41,361 bases of DNA, taken from JALZHR01 sp036389695. GTDB lineage: Bacteria > Acidobacteriota > Blastocatellia > Pyrinomonadales > Pyrinomonadaceae. Below are positions 23,724 to 31,430 of this stretch, in pieces. Below the pieces are notes generated by a model that worked only from the letters and a program-made list of their open reading frames with translations, searched no databases and was not told the DNA's origin. Location: contig DASVWG010000116.1 in the NCBI GenBank assembly GCA_036389695.1, positions 1 through 41,361 on the forward strand, in the 5' to 3' direction. A program made the position numbers and the translations under genes. The first letter of the stretch is position 1. Every line of letters starts with the position of its first letter.

Positions 23724-23876
23724 GTCAGAACCACCTGCGGTAGCGGGTGGTTTAAGTTTAGAGTTTCAAGTTCGAAGTTTCAGGTTTCAAGTTTGCTGAT
23801 TGTTTTAACTTGAAATTGAAACCTGAAACCTGAAACTATCTGCATTCAACCACCCGCTACCGCAGGTGGTTCTGAC
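23724..23876. repeat. Nested palindromic element A, copy 3 (153 bp)
   Basis: Perfect 29-bp terminal inverted repeats, 23724-23752 and 23848-23876. Compared with copies 1 and 2, AACCGCC has become AACCACC and GGCGGTT has become GGTGGTT, so pairing within each arm is kept. The interior is (GTTTCAAG)n-like words against (GAAACCT)n-like words. It starts 3 bases after the VOC stop and ends 2 bases before the glycosylase start codon. Confidence 0.95.
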
Positions 23877-23878
23877 TT

Positions 23879-24472
23879 ATGAAACTGACGCGCGAATTTT
23901 ACACGCGCGACGACACGCTTGAAGTCGCGCGCGATTTACTCGGAAAAATCCTCGTCGTTCCGACCGAAACGGGCGAAAGAGTTTCGGGCATAATCGTCGA
24001 GGCGGAAGCTTATCTCGGCGCGATTGACAAAGCCGCGCATTCTTACGGCAACCGGCGGACGCCGCGCACCGAGATGATGTTTGCCGAAGGCGGCACGGTT
24101 TATATTTTTTTTATTTACGGGATGTATTTTCAGTTTAATATCGTCGCGGGCAAGGTCGATTCGCCGCACGCGGTTTTGATTCGCGCCGTCGAGCCGCTCG
24201 AAGGCATCGAAATTATGCGCGAGCGGCGCGGGCGGATGAAAGACTTGAATCTGACCTCAGGTCCCGGAAAGCTCTGCATCGCGTTCGGCATCGATAAAAC
24301 TTTTAACGGCGCGGATTTGCTCGGCGAAAAAGTCTGGCTGGAAGAAGGCGCAACGCTTTCCGACGCCGAAATTATGAGCGGAAAGCGCATCGGCATCGAT
24401 TACGCGCAGGAATTTGCCGAAAAGCCATGGCGATTCTGGGTGAAAGATAATTTGTATGTCAGCCGTAAATAA
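23879..24472 (+). CDS. 3-methyladenine DNA glycosylase (AAG/MPG family)
   Basis: 197 residues. REFYTRDDTLEVARDLLGKILV, IIVEAEAYLGAIDKAAHSY (Glu in VEAEAY is the catalytic base), TPRTEMMFAEGGTVYIFFIYGMYFQFNIV and LTSGPGKLCIAFGI are the signatures. It excises alkylated purines and hypoxanthine. The start codon is 2 bases beyond the end of palindrome A3, leaving no room for a Shine-Dalgarno sequence outside the element. With the AlkA-like gene at 3466 the window holds two unrelated alkyl-base glycosylases. Confidence 0.93.
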   Translation: MKLTREFYTRDDTLEVARDLLGKILVVPTETGERVSGIIVEAEAYLGAIDKAAHSYGNRRTPRTEMMFAEGGTVYIFFIYGMYFQFNIVAGKVDSPHAVLIRAVEPLEGIEIMRERRGRMKDLNLTSGPGKLCIAFGIDKTFNGADLLGEKVWLEEGATLSDAEIMSGKRIGIDYAQEFAEKPWRFWVKDNLYVSRK

Positions 24473-24488
24473 AGACAATGACAGAAAC

Positions 24489-24520
24489 AAAAAAGCCGTT
24501 TGAATTTCAAACGGCTTTTT
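24489..24520. terminator. Bidirectional intrinsic terminator
   Basis: GCCGTTTG (24495-24502) pairs with CAAACGGC (24508-24515), with six A before and five T after. It sits between the converging glycosylase and receiver-domain genes and can serve both. Confidence 0.85.
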
Positions 24521-24542
24521 GTTTTATTTGAAATCGCGGTTT

Positions 24543-24908
24543 TTATGCCGCCAGATATTGATTGATAATCGGCTCCAGTGTATCAAAGTCAAGTGGTTTG
24601 GGTATTAAATCGTTACAGCCCGCTTCGATTGCCTTTTGATAATACGATTTGCCGAATGCGGTGACCGCGATAATCGGCACTTTTGATGCGGGAGCCAGCT
24701 GCCGGATAAACTTTGTCGCCGTCAATCCGTCGACCATCGGAAGGGAAATATCCATCAAAATAAGGTCGGGATGAAGCTGCTTAACTCTATCTACTGCTTC
24801 AATTCCGTCTGCCGCCTCGATAACCTGATAACCGTAGCTTTCCACGAGAAATTTCATTAAATCGCGCGTATCTTCGTAATCTTCAACGATGAGAACTTTC
24901 TTAGCCAT
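24543..24908 (-). CDS. Single-domain response regulator (CheY-like receiver)
   Basis: 121 residues, only a receiver domain. Asp10 with Glu9 (VED), the phospho-acceptor Asp53 (LILMDISLPMVDG), Thr83 (AVTAFG) and Lys104 (IPKPLD) are all present, so it should be phosphorylated. No output domain or neighbouring kinase is seen; such proteins act by protein contacts or in phosphorelays. A sigma-54 promoter lies 80-95 bases upstream, giving a leader of about 68 nt. Confidence 0.92.
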   Translation of the reverse strand: MAKKVLIVEDYEDTRDLMKFLVESYGYQVIEAADGIEAVDRVKQLHPDLILMDISLPMVDGLTATKFIRQLAPASKVPIIAVTAFGKSYYQKAIEAGCNDLIPKPLDFDTLEPIINQYLAA

Positions 24909-24986
24909 TACAACACCTATCAGCTATGAATAAAATTTAAAAATCAATGCATAAAATACTAATCAATAATTCCGCTTTGCTCATTA

Positions 24987-25002
24987 GGCAATTACAATGC
25001 CA
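24987..25002 (-). promoter_or_regulatory. Sigma-54 promoter for the receiver gene
   Basis: On the minus strand TGGCATTGTAATTGCC fits TGGCAY-N5-TTGC with GG and GC exactly 10 nt apart. The predicted start is near 24975. Confidence 0.72.
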
Positions 25003-25126
25003 AAAATCAAATAGTTAAAGTAAATTCTTATCAAGGCATCGGCAAAGCCGCCAAAAAATTAAAACGCTTTTGAAAGTAAAAAAGTTGCCTGATTTAAAGA
25101 GACGGCTTTGCGCGCCGCCGTTTGCG

Positions 25127-25180
25127 AAAAAAAGGGAGCGATTAGCCGACTTTTCTTCAAAAAGCTAATGCTCCCCTTTT
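25127..25180. terminator. Orphan terminator-like hairpin
   Basis: GGGAGC plus ATTAGC (25134-25146, one bulged G) pair with GCTAATGCTCCC (25164-25175). On the minus strand seven T follow (25133-25127); on the plus strand CTTTT follows. A second hairpin, ATTCCGCG/CGCGGAAT, stands at 25181-25207. Confidence 0.6.
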
Positions 25181-25326
25181 ATTCCGCGCTTCCACTGAAC
25201 GCGGAATCCGTTTTCGCTTCGTTTGGGAGTAAATCTATTTCTATAAAGAAAAGCCTAAAACTTTTCGCATTCCATAAAAGCCGAAGCGGCGGGCGCGCCC
25301 GATAGTTTTTTTCGCAGGGATTTTGT

Positions 25327-26298
25327 ATGATTCAAAGAATTATGAAAACTCTTTATCCGGAAATCGAACCGTTTGATTCGGGAACGCTGAAAGTTTCCGA
25401 TATTCACGAAATTTATTACGAGCGCGTCGGAAATCCAGAGGGAATTCCCGTCGTTTTTCTGCACGGCGGACCGGGCGGCGGCTTGATTCCGCTTTATCGA
25501 CAATTTTTCGACCCGCAGGCGTTTCACGTCATTTTGTTTGACCAGCGCGGCTCCGGCAAATCGACGCCGCACGCCGAGCTGCGGGAAAATACGACGTGGG
25601 ATTTGATTCACGACATCGAGGCTTTGCGCCAGAAATTCGGCGTCGAAAAATGGTATGTTTTCGGCGGCTCCTGGGGCAGCACGCTCTCTCTGGCTTACGC
25701 CGAAACGCATCCCGACCGCTGTCTGGGTTTAATTTTGCGCGGAATTTTTCTGACCCGGCGCAAAGAGCTTTTGTGGTTTTATCAATACGGCGCGAGCGAG
25801 ATTTTTCCCGATTTCTGGGAACGCTATCGCGACGAGATTCCGTTTGAAGAGCGCGGCGATTTTATGGCGGCGTATTACAACCGGCTGACCAGCGACGACG
25901 AAGCGACGCGCCTGTCTGCCGCCCGCGCGTGGAGCGTCTGGGAAGGCTCGACCTCGAAGCTTTATCCCGATAAAGATTTGATGGAGCATTGGGAAGGCGA
26001 GCACGAAGCGCTTTCTCTGGCGAGAATCGAATGTCATTATTTTATGAACAATTCGTTTTTTCCATCGGAAAATTATCTGGTTGAAAACGTCGATAAAATC
26101 CGGCACATTCCGACCGTTATCGTGCAGGGACGCTATGACGTGGTGTGCCCGATGACTTCGGCGTGGGAGCTGCACCGGGCTTTTCCCGAAGCCGAGTTTA
26201 TCGTCGTGCCGGACGCCGGGCATTCGGTTTCGGAAAAAGGAATCACGTCGGCGCTGGTCGATACGATGGACAGATTTAAGGAAAAAGGGCAAAGTTAA
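25327..26298 (+). CDS. pip: Proline iminopeptidase (S33 alpha/beta hydrolase)
   Basis: 323 residues. HGGPGGGLIP is the oxyanion region, FDQRGSGKSTPH a family signature, GGSWGST carries the nucleophile Ser115, and Asp271 (GRYDVVCPM) and His299 (DAGHS) complete the triad. It removes N-terminal proline from peptides in the cytosol. AGGGA 6 bases before ATG 25327 fixes the start. It continues in the same direction to tatA after 103 bases. Confidence 0.93.
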   Translation: MIQRIMKTLYPEIEPFDSGTLKVSDIHEIYYERVGNPEGIPVVFLHGGPGGGLIPLYRQFFDPQAFHVILFDQRGSGKSTPHAELRENTTWDLIHDIEALRQKFGVEKWYVFGGSWGSTLSLAYAETHPDRCLGLILRGIFLTRRKELLWFYQYGASEIFPDFWERYRDEIPFEERGDFMAAYYNRLTSDDEATRLSAARAWSVWEGSTSKLYPDKDLMEHWEGEHEALSLARIECHYFMNNSFFPSENYLVENVDKIRHIPTVIVQGRYDVVCPMTSAWELHRAFPEAEFIVVPDAGHSVSEKGITSALVDTMDRFKEKGQS

Positions 26299-26401
26299 AA
26301 GCCGAAAACGCTTCTGTAATGGCAACATTCGGGAAATAGCGTTATGATGAAAAAAAGGGCGCGCCAACTTCTGCGATAATTCGCGCGTCCAAAGGACTGG
26401 T

Positions 26402-26707
26402 ATGTTATTTATGCTTGGATTAGGAACTTACGAAATACTTATAATTGTGGCGATTTTGTTTTTACTGTTCGGCGCGACTCGCCTGCCGCAGCTGGCGAAA
26501 TCGCTGGGACAAACCCGCAAGGCGTTTAAAGACGGAATGCGCGAAGCCGAAGAGGAAGAACGTCTGGAACAGGAGCAAAAACGTCTTCAGGAACCGCGCA
26601 GCGTATCGAATTTAAACGCGCCGCCGGCGCCGGCTGTGACGGAAATAGACGACGAGACGCTTTTTGAAGAAGCCCGCCGCCGCGCCGCGCAAGCAAAGCA
26701 ACAATAA
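26402..26707 (+). CDS. tatA: Twin-arginine translocase subunit TatA
   Basis: 101 residues. An N-terminal membrane helix (YEILIIVAILFLLFGATRLPQL, about 10-31) with the conserved FG hinge is followed by an amphipathic helix (AKSLGQTRKAFKDGMREAEEEERLEQ) and a charged, Pro-containing tail. It forms the pore for folded proteins with TatC, which is not in the window. AAAGGA precedes the ATG. TatB has a similar layout; the LPQLAKSLG hinge favours TatA. The stop codon TAA overlaps the first bases of palindrome C. Confidence 0.88.
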   Translation: MLFMLGLGTYEILIIVAILFLLFGATRLPQLAKSLGQTRKAFKDGMREAEEEERLEQEQKRLQEPRSVSNLNAPPAPAVTEIDDETLFEEARRRAAQAKQQ

Positions 26708-26876
26708 GATTTAGCCACGAAAGGACACGAAAAAGACACGAAAAGGAATAAGCCACGAATAACACAAATAACACGAATTATTTATTTCTTTTATTCGTGA
26801 AATTCGTGTTATTCGTGGCTTATTCCTCTTAAATCTTATTTCGTGTTTTTTTCGTGTCTTTTCGTGGCTAAATCTT
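26706..26876. repeat. Intergenic tandem-repeat palindrome C (CCACGAA/ACACGAA type, 171 bp)
   Basis: It runs from AAGATTTAGCCACGAAAGG at 26706 to its reverse complement ending GGCTAAATCTT at 26876. The arms are repeats of 7-10 bp (GACACGAAAA, AACACGAAT). It fills the gap between convergent tatA and the methyltransferase gene, and supplies the methyltransferase stop codon TAG. Confidence 0.92.
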
Positions 26877-27665
26877 CTCGCCGGTGACGAGCGTGGCTTT
26901 GACGGAAAAGCGGAAAGTCAGGCTTCCGTCCTCGTCGTCGACCAGTTGAGTGAGTTCTTTGCGGACTTGCTCTTTTTCTTTTTCGTTCAGAAATTTCAGC
27001 CAGACCGGCAGCAGAAAGTCCGCGACGAGCGTGGAATTGACGAATTCCGCGCCGTTTTCGTATTCGAAAATTTCGTTTTGCGTCTCGGACGCGATGTTTT
27101 TCAAGCCCGCCCTGGAAGCCATTTCTTCGACCTGCGAAACGGTCGGTATTTCCGTGATAAGCTTTTCCGCCGCGACGCCGTGGTCGCCCAAACCATTATT
27201 AAAAAAGATTTCCCAGAGAAAGGAAAAAATCTCGCCGAAGCTGCCCGCCGTCACGGTAAAGACGGCGACTTTGCCGCCGGTTTCGGTCACGCGTGCGGCT
27301 TCTTCGAGAAATTCCGGCAAATCGTCGGGACGCACAAAGCTGGCGTCGGCTAAAACCGCGTCGAACGTTTCGTCTTTAAAGCGCGTCATCGAAAAATCGA
27401 CTTTCGCTTTGACGGCGGCGGCTTTGTCGCGGGCGATGGTCAAGATGTCTTCGTCCTCGCTGGTGGCAAACATTTCGGTGTCTTTATTGATGCTGAGGCG
27501 CAGCGCGAGCGCGTGATTGCCCGTTCCGGCATTGATGTAGAGAAGCTTTTCCTCTTTTTTGGAAAATTTAATGTGCTTGTCGACCATGTCGGTAAAACGC
27601 AGCGTCCATTCGCCGTCAATATACAAATCGCGCAAAAAGGCGAGTTCTTTTTGTGTTTTGCTCAT
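26868..27665 (-). CDS. Class I SAM-dependent methyltransferase-like protein
   Basis: 265 residues. LLYINAGTGNHALALRLS (about 42-59) is a motif I variant of the AdoMet-binding fold. The next strands are MFATSEDEDILTIARD, FDAVLADASF (motif IV position) and GGKVAVFTVT. The middle region SFLWEIFFNNGL and C-terminal LTFRFSVKATLVTGEKI are not typical, so the substrate is unknown. The G-rich loop is degenerate (NAGTGN), so activity is likely but unproven. The start is ATG 27665. The whole upstream gap is occupied by palindrome D. Confidence 0.8.
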   Translation of the reverse strand: MSKTQKELAFLRDLYIDGEWTLRFTDMVDKHIKFSKKEEKLLYINAGTGNHALALRLSINKDTEMFATSEDEDILTIARDKAAAVKAKVDFSMTRFKDETFDAVLADASFVRPDDLPEFLEEAARVTETGGKVAVFTVTAGSFGEIFSFLWEIFFNNGLGDHGVAAEKLITEIPTVSQVEEMASRAGLKNIASETQNEIFEYENGAEFVNSTLVADFLLPVWLKFLNEKEKEQVRKELTQLVDDEDGSLTFRFSVKATLVTGEKI

Positions 27666-27680
27666 AAGAAGATTATAAAT

Positions 27681-27826
27681 CGTGAATCGTAAATCGTGAA
27701 TCGTAAACAGTAAATAGAAAATAGTGAATAGTGAATAGAAAGAAAAAATATCGGGCGGCTGATTGCAGATTGTTACTATTTACTATTTACTATTTTCTAT
27801 TCACGATTTACGATTTACGATTCACG
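27681..27826. repeat. Intergenic tandem-repeat palindrome D (CGTGAAT/AGTAAAT type, 146 bp)
   Basis: The left arm has (CGTGAATCGTAAAT)n followed by AGTAAATAGAAAATAGTGAAT. The right arm from about 27772 to 27826 is the reverse complement (TACTATTTAC..., ...ACGATTCACG). Units are about 7 bp. It fills the divergent gap between the methyltransferase and SDR starts, ending 5 bases before the latter. Confidence 0.92.
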
Positions 27827-27831
27827 AAATT

Positions 27832-28605
27832 ATGACGAAACACATCCGAGAATTATTTGATTTAACCGGAAAAACGGCGATTGTGACGGGCGGCTCGCGC
27901 GGCATCGGCAAGGAAATGGCGGAAGCCTTAGCGGAAGCGGGCGCGAATTTGATGTTGTGCGCGCGCCGCGCCGAATGGCTCGATGAAACCGTCGGGGAAT
28001 TTCTGGCGAAAAATTATAACGTCACGGCGAAGATTGCGGACGTTTCCGTGCCGGAAGACATTCAGGCGGTCGTCGACGAAACGCTCGAAAATTTCGGGCA
28101 GATTGACGTTTTGATAAACAACGCCGGCATTTCGTGGGGCGCGATGCCCGAAGAAATGCCGCTCGAGCAATGGCAAAAAGTGATTAACGTCAATCTGACC
28201 GGCTGTTTCTTATGCGCGCAGGCGGTCGGGCGCGAGATGTTGAAACGCCAGAGCGGCTCGATTATCAACGTCGCTTCGATTTCGGGCATTACTTCGTCGG
28301 CAAACGGTCCGTATTACGCCGGTTACGTCGCCAGCAAAGCCGGACTTATCGGTTTGACGCGCGAGCTGGCGGCGAGCTGGGGACGACGCGGCATTCGCGT
28401 CAATGCGATTGCGCCCGGATTTTTTCATTCGCGGCTGGCTGACGCCGTGATTGACCGTTATGAAGGCGACATCAGAGACAACAATCCGATTCCGCGCATC
28501 GGCGCCGAAGGCGAGCTGAAAGGCATCACGGTTTTTCTCGCCAGCGAGGCTTCAAGCTACGTCACCGGTCAAACGATTGCGGTTGACGGCGGAATGACGG
28601 TCTAG
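27832..28605 (+). CDS. SDR-family oxidoreductase
   Basis: 257 residues from ATG 27832; the frame extends upstream only by reading through palindrome D. Rossmann motif TGGSRGIG (19-26), NNAG (96-99), Ser149 region (NVASISG), Tyr165 and Lys169 (YVASKAGL), RVNAIAPGFF and C-terminal VTGQTIAVDGGMTV. These resemble gluconate 5-dehydrogenase and FabG-like proteins; the Arg47 after ALAEAGANLMLCARR suggests NADP. It is followed by an acyl-CoA ligase, so a role in fatty-acid metabolism is likely. No Shine-Dalgarno sequence is present. Confidence 0.9.
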   Translation: MTKHIRELFDLTGKTAIVTGGSRGIGKEMAEALAEAGANLMLCARRAEWLDETVGEFLAKNYNVTAKIADVSVPEDIQAVVDETLENFGQIDVLINNAGISWGAMPEEMPLEQWQKVINVNLTGCFLCAQAVGREMLKRQSGSIINVASISGITSSANGPYYAGYVASKAGLIGLTRELAASWGRRGIRVNAIAPGFFHSRLADAVIDRYEGDIRDNNPIPRIGAEGELKGITVFLASEASSYVTGQTIAVDGGMTV

Positions 28606-28745
28606 AAATTTTAGATTTTAGATTTTAGATTTTAGATTGGTCGCGGAATAGAGTTAAAAATCTAAATTTGGATTAGCGATAGTTTGAAATTATAATTTGT
28701 TTATCTGCATCAAAATCTAAAATCTAAAATCGCAAATCTAAAATT
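28604..28745. repeat. Intergenic tandem-repeat palindrome E (TTTTAGA type, 142 bp)
   Basis: Four units of TTTTAGA (about 28609-28639) face AAAATCT/AAATCTA units (28711-28745). The centre is non-repeated AT-rich sequence. The left end overlaps the SDR stop codon TAG; the right end is 5 bases before the ATG of the ligase. Confidence 0.92.
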
Positions 28746-28750
28746 AATTT

Positions 28751-30346
28751 ATGGAATACGCTGCAACAACGCTTAATCTGGCTTCGATTCTGGAACAGCA
28801 CGCGCATCTGGCGCCGGACAAGGAAGCCATTGTCTGGAACGAGATGCGTTTTACATACGGTCAGCTCGACGGGCTGGCAAACCGCGTGGCGAATGCCTTA
28901 ACGGAAATGGGCATCGGTCACGGCGATAAAGTGGCGCTGGCTTGCCCGAATCTGCCTTTTTTCCCGATTGTTTATTACGGCATCATCAAAACGGGCGCGG
29001 TGGTCGTGCCGATTTGCATTTTGTTCAAGTCGCGCGAAGTCGAATATCACCTGCGCGATTCCGACGCGAAAGCCGTTTTTACTTTTGAAGGAACGCCCGA
29101 ATTTCCGCTCGGCAAAACTATTAAGGAAGGCTTCGACCGCGTGGAAACGTGCGAGCATCTGGTCGTGATGACGATTAAGCCGAACGCGCCGAGCCCGTTT
29201 CCCGAACATAAAACTTTAACCGAGATTACCGCCGACCAGCCCGAAACATTCGACACTTTCCCGACCAAACCGGAAGACACGTGCGCGATTCTTTATACAT
29301 CTGGGACGACCGGACAGCCGAAAGGCGCCGAGCTGACGCATCTGAATCTGATGACGAACATCACGACGACTTACGGCATTCACCTGCCCGTTTTGGATTT
29401 CACCGACGGCGAGCAGAAAACCTGTCTGATAACCCTGCCGCTGTTTCACACTACGGGTCAGACCGTGCAGATGAACACGAACATCTACGCTGGAAATCGC
29501 GTCATTCTGCTGCCGAAATTCGAGCCGCAGGCGACGCTCGAAGCGATGGAAAAGGAAAAGGTAAATTTCTGGGTCGGCGTGCCGACGATGTTCTGGGCGC
29601 TTCTGAAATACGTCGAGGAAAACGGCTGCGACGTCACCCGGATTCGGGAAAATATGAAAGTCCCGACGTCGGGCGGCGCGCCGATGCCCGTCGAAGTAAT
29701 GAAGGAATTTGAACAGGTTTTCGGCTTGCGCATTCTGGAAGGCTACGGCTTGTCGGAAACTTCGCCGCTCGCCTGTTTCAATCATTTCGAGAAGCCTTCG
29801 AAACCGGGCACGGTCGGTCAGCCGATTTTCGGCGTGCAGGTCAGATGCGTGGACGACGAGGACAACGAAGTTCCGCGCGGGACACGAGGCGAAGTCGTCA
29901 TTCGCGGCTCAAACGTGATGAAAGGCTATTACAAGCGACCTGACGCGACCGCCGAGGTGTTTCGCAACGGCTGGTTTCACACGGGCGACATCGGCATTAT
30001 GGACGATGAAGGTTATCTGGCAATCGTCGACCGCAAAAAAGATATGATTCTGCGCGGCGGCTACAACGTCTACCCGCGCGAGCTGGAAGAAATAATTATG
30101 ACGCATCCGGCGGTTTCGCTCGTCGCCGTCGTCGCCGTTCCCGACGAAAGAATGGGCGAAGAAGTCAAAGCGTTTATCGTCAGAAAACAAGGCGCGGCGG
30201 TCACCGAAGAAGAAATGATTCAATGGTGCAAAAACCAGTTTGCCGCGAATAAATACCCGCGCTACGTCGAGTTTCGCGACGAGCTGCCGGTCGGCAACAC
30301 GGGGAAAATTCTGAAGCGCGCGTTGAGAGAGGAAACCGGAAAGTGA
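28751..30346 (+). CDS. Long-chain fatty-acid-CoA ligase (FadD-like)
   Basis: 531 residues. YTSGTTGQPKG (P-loop-like, about 184-194), GYGLSETSP, GWFHTGDIG, and the linker DRKKDMILRGGYNVYPRELEE are the fatty-acyl ligase signatures. Lys519 (LPVGNTGKILKR) is the adenylation lysine. It activates a medium- or long-chain acid with ATP and CoA at the membrane face. It lies 145 bases behind an SDR gene, separated only by a palindrome. The stop codon TGA is inside palindrome F. There is no Shine-Dalgarno sequence at the start. Confidence 0.93.
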   Translation: MEYAATTLNLASILEQHAHLAPDKEAIVWNEMRFTYGQLDGLANRVANALTEMGIGHGDKVALACPNLPFFPIVYYGIIKTGAVVVPICILFKSREVEYHLRDSDAKAVFTFEGTPEFPLGKTIKEGFDRVETCEHLVVMTIKPNAPSPFPEHKTLTEITADQPETFDTFPTKPEDTCAILYTSGTTGQPKGAELTHLNLMTNITTTYGIHLPVLDFTDGEQKTCLITLPLFHTTGQTVQMNTNIYAGNRVILLPKFEPQATLEAMEKEKVNFWVGVPTMFWALLKYVEENGCDVTRIRENMKVPTSGGAPMPVEVMKEFEQVFGLRILEGYGLSETSPLACFNHFEKPSKPGTVGQPIFGVQVRCVDDEDNEVPRGTRGEVVIRGSNVMKGYYKRPDATAEVFRNGWFHTGDIGIMDDEGYLAIVDRKKDMILRGGYNVYPRELEEIIMTHPAVSLVAVVAVPDERMGEEVKAFIVRKQGAAVTEEEMIQWCKNQFAANKYPRYVEFRDELPVGNTGKILKRALREETGK

Positions 30347-30426
30347 AAAAGTGAAAATGTGAAAATGCCGGATGAATAAAAGTCGTCAAACTTTTTCACT
30401 TTTTCACGCTTTCACTTTTTCACTTT
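30341..30426. repeat. Intergenic tandem-repeat palindrome F (GTGAAAAA type, 86 bp)
   Basis: AAGTGAAAAAGTGAAAATGTG (from 30341, period 8-9) faces CTTTTTCACTTTTTCACG and TTTCACTTTTTCAC (30390-30424). It includes the ligase stop codon. Confidence 0.9.
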
Positions 30427-30449
30427 ATTGTTATGAAAAGAATATAAAT

Positions 30450-30659
30450 ATGAATTATGAACTTTTAGAAGCGGACACAGCCAAAGATTTGGAGCTCAAA
30501 ATAAATCAAAAACTGGCTGACGGCTGGGAGCTTTACGGAGATTTGGTGACGGCAATCAAGCCCGACACATCCGAAGTTCGTGGCGGTATCGGTTTTGCTG
30601 TGGAAAGTAAAATAATACTGTTTCAAGCGGTTATAAAAAATGAACCGGCTCAGGAATGA
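30450..30659 (+). CDS. DUF1737-like small protein
   Basis: 69 residues from ATG 30450 (MNYELLEADTAKDLELKINQKLADGWELYGDLV); the longer frame from 30372 reads through palindrome F. The pattern of a strand, a helix with LELKINQKL, then DGWELYGDLV and a final ILFQAVIK strand fits the small DUF1737 fold. Function unknown. It precedes moaD by 42 bases and may share its transcript. Confidence 0.72.
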   Translation: MNYELLEADTAKDLELKINQKLADGWELYGDLVTAIKPDTSEVRGGIGFAVESKIILFQAVIKNEPAQE

Positions 30660-30701
30660 TTTTTCTCAAAATCATTTAACCGACAGTAAAATAAGACGTT
30701 T

Positions 30702-30941
30702 ATGAAAGTGCAGGTTTTATTTTTCGGCGCGACGGCGCAGGCGACCGGCGAAAGGGAAATCGAGATTGATTTGGCGGAACGGGCGAAAGCGTCCGAAGCT
30801 TTCGCGCAGATTCTCAAACAATTTCCGCAGCTCAAACAACATTCGCTGCTTTTCGCCGTCAATCAGGAATACGCTGACGGCGCGGAAACGATTCAAAACG
30901 GCGATGAATTAGCGATTTTTACAGCCGTCAGCGGCGGCTGA
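30702..30941 (+). CDS. moaD: Molybdopterin synthase sulfur-carrier subunit
   Basis: 79 residues, ubiquitin-like. KVQVLFFGATAQATGEREIEIDL is the first hairpin, NQEYADGAETIQNGDELAIFTAVSGG the end. The C-terminal Gly-Gly is adenylated and thiocarboxylated and inserts sulfur into precursor Z with MoaE. The partner gene follows after 12 bases. The other moa genes are not in the window. Confidence 0.93.
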   Translation: MKVQVLFFGATAQATGEREIEIDLAERAKASEAFAQILKQFPQLKQHSLLFAVNQEYADGAETIQNGDELAIFTAVSGG

Positions 30942-30953
30942 AACGCTCGGAAA

Positions 30954-31427
30954 ATGAACGACGGACAAAGGACACACGACAAAGAACAACCCGCGGATTT
31001 TTTCGAGCTCACGACGCAGCCGCTCGACGTCGGCGCGATTGCGCGGCGCGTCTGTTTGCCGGAATGCGGCGCGACCGTGACGCTGGACGGTTACGTGCGG
31101 CAGTTTACGAAAGGGCGCGAGACGCTTCATCTCGTTTACGAGGCGTATGAGCCGATGGCGCTCGGCGAAATGGAAAAGCTCGGCAGACAGGCGCGCGCGC
31201 AGTTTGAAATCGCTCACGTCGGCATCGTGCATCGTCTGGGAAAACTGGAAATCGGCGAGACGAGCGTGGTCATCTGCGTTTCCGCGCCGCATCGCCGCGC
31301 CGCTTTCGCCGCCTGCGAGTGGCTGATTAAGGAACTGAAACGCACCGTCCCGATTTGGAAAAAGGAAGTTTACACGGGCGGGGAAACGTGGATTGAAGGC
31401 GACGCATCTCAGACAGAAAGCGGATAA
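30954..31427 (+). CDS. moaE: Molybdopterin synthase catalytic subunit
   Basis: 157 residues. The family begins at FFELTTQPLDVGAIARRV (residue 16). ATVTLDGYVRQFTKGRETLHLVYEAYEPMALGEMEKLG and VGIVHRLGKLEIGETSVVICVSAPHRRAAFAACEWLIKELKRTVPIWKKE hold the active-site lysines and arginines. It forms the heterotetramer with MoaD. Residues 2-13 are coded by a GGACAAAGGACACACGAC stretch that looks like the intergenic repeats, so the true N-terminus may have been extended by repeat insertion. Confidence 0.93.
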   Translation: MNDGQRTHDKEQPADFFELTTQPLDVGAIARRVCLPECGATVTLDGYVRQFTKGRETLHLVYEAYEPMALGEMEKLGRQARAQFEIAHVGIVHRLGKLEIGETSVVICVSAPHRRAAFAACEWLIKELKRTVPIWKKEVYTGGETWIEGDASQTESG

Positions 31428-31430
31428 TGT

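Larger units (their letters stand above)
24909..25326. other. 418-base gap: sigma-54 promoter, terminator hairpins, possible small RNA
   Basis: Besides the promoter at 24987-25002 the gap holds two strong hairpins (25134-25175 and 25181-25207). No open frame looks coding. Because a terminator-grade hairpin stands here away from any gene end, a small transcript, probably on the minus strand from about 25300 to 25127, is possible. Confidence 0.4.

Noticed and set aside
26706..28745. CRISPR arrays in the tandem-repeat regions
   Set aside because: The units are only 6-10 bp, there are no spacers of constant length, the arms are inverted copies, and no cas genes are present.
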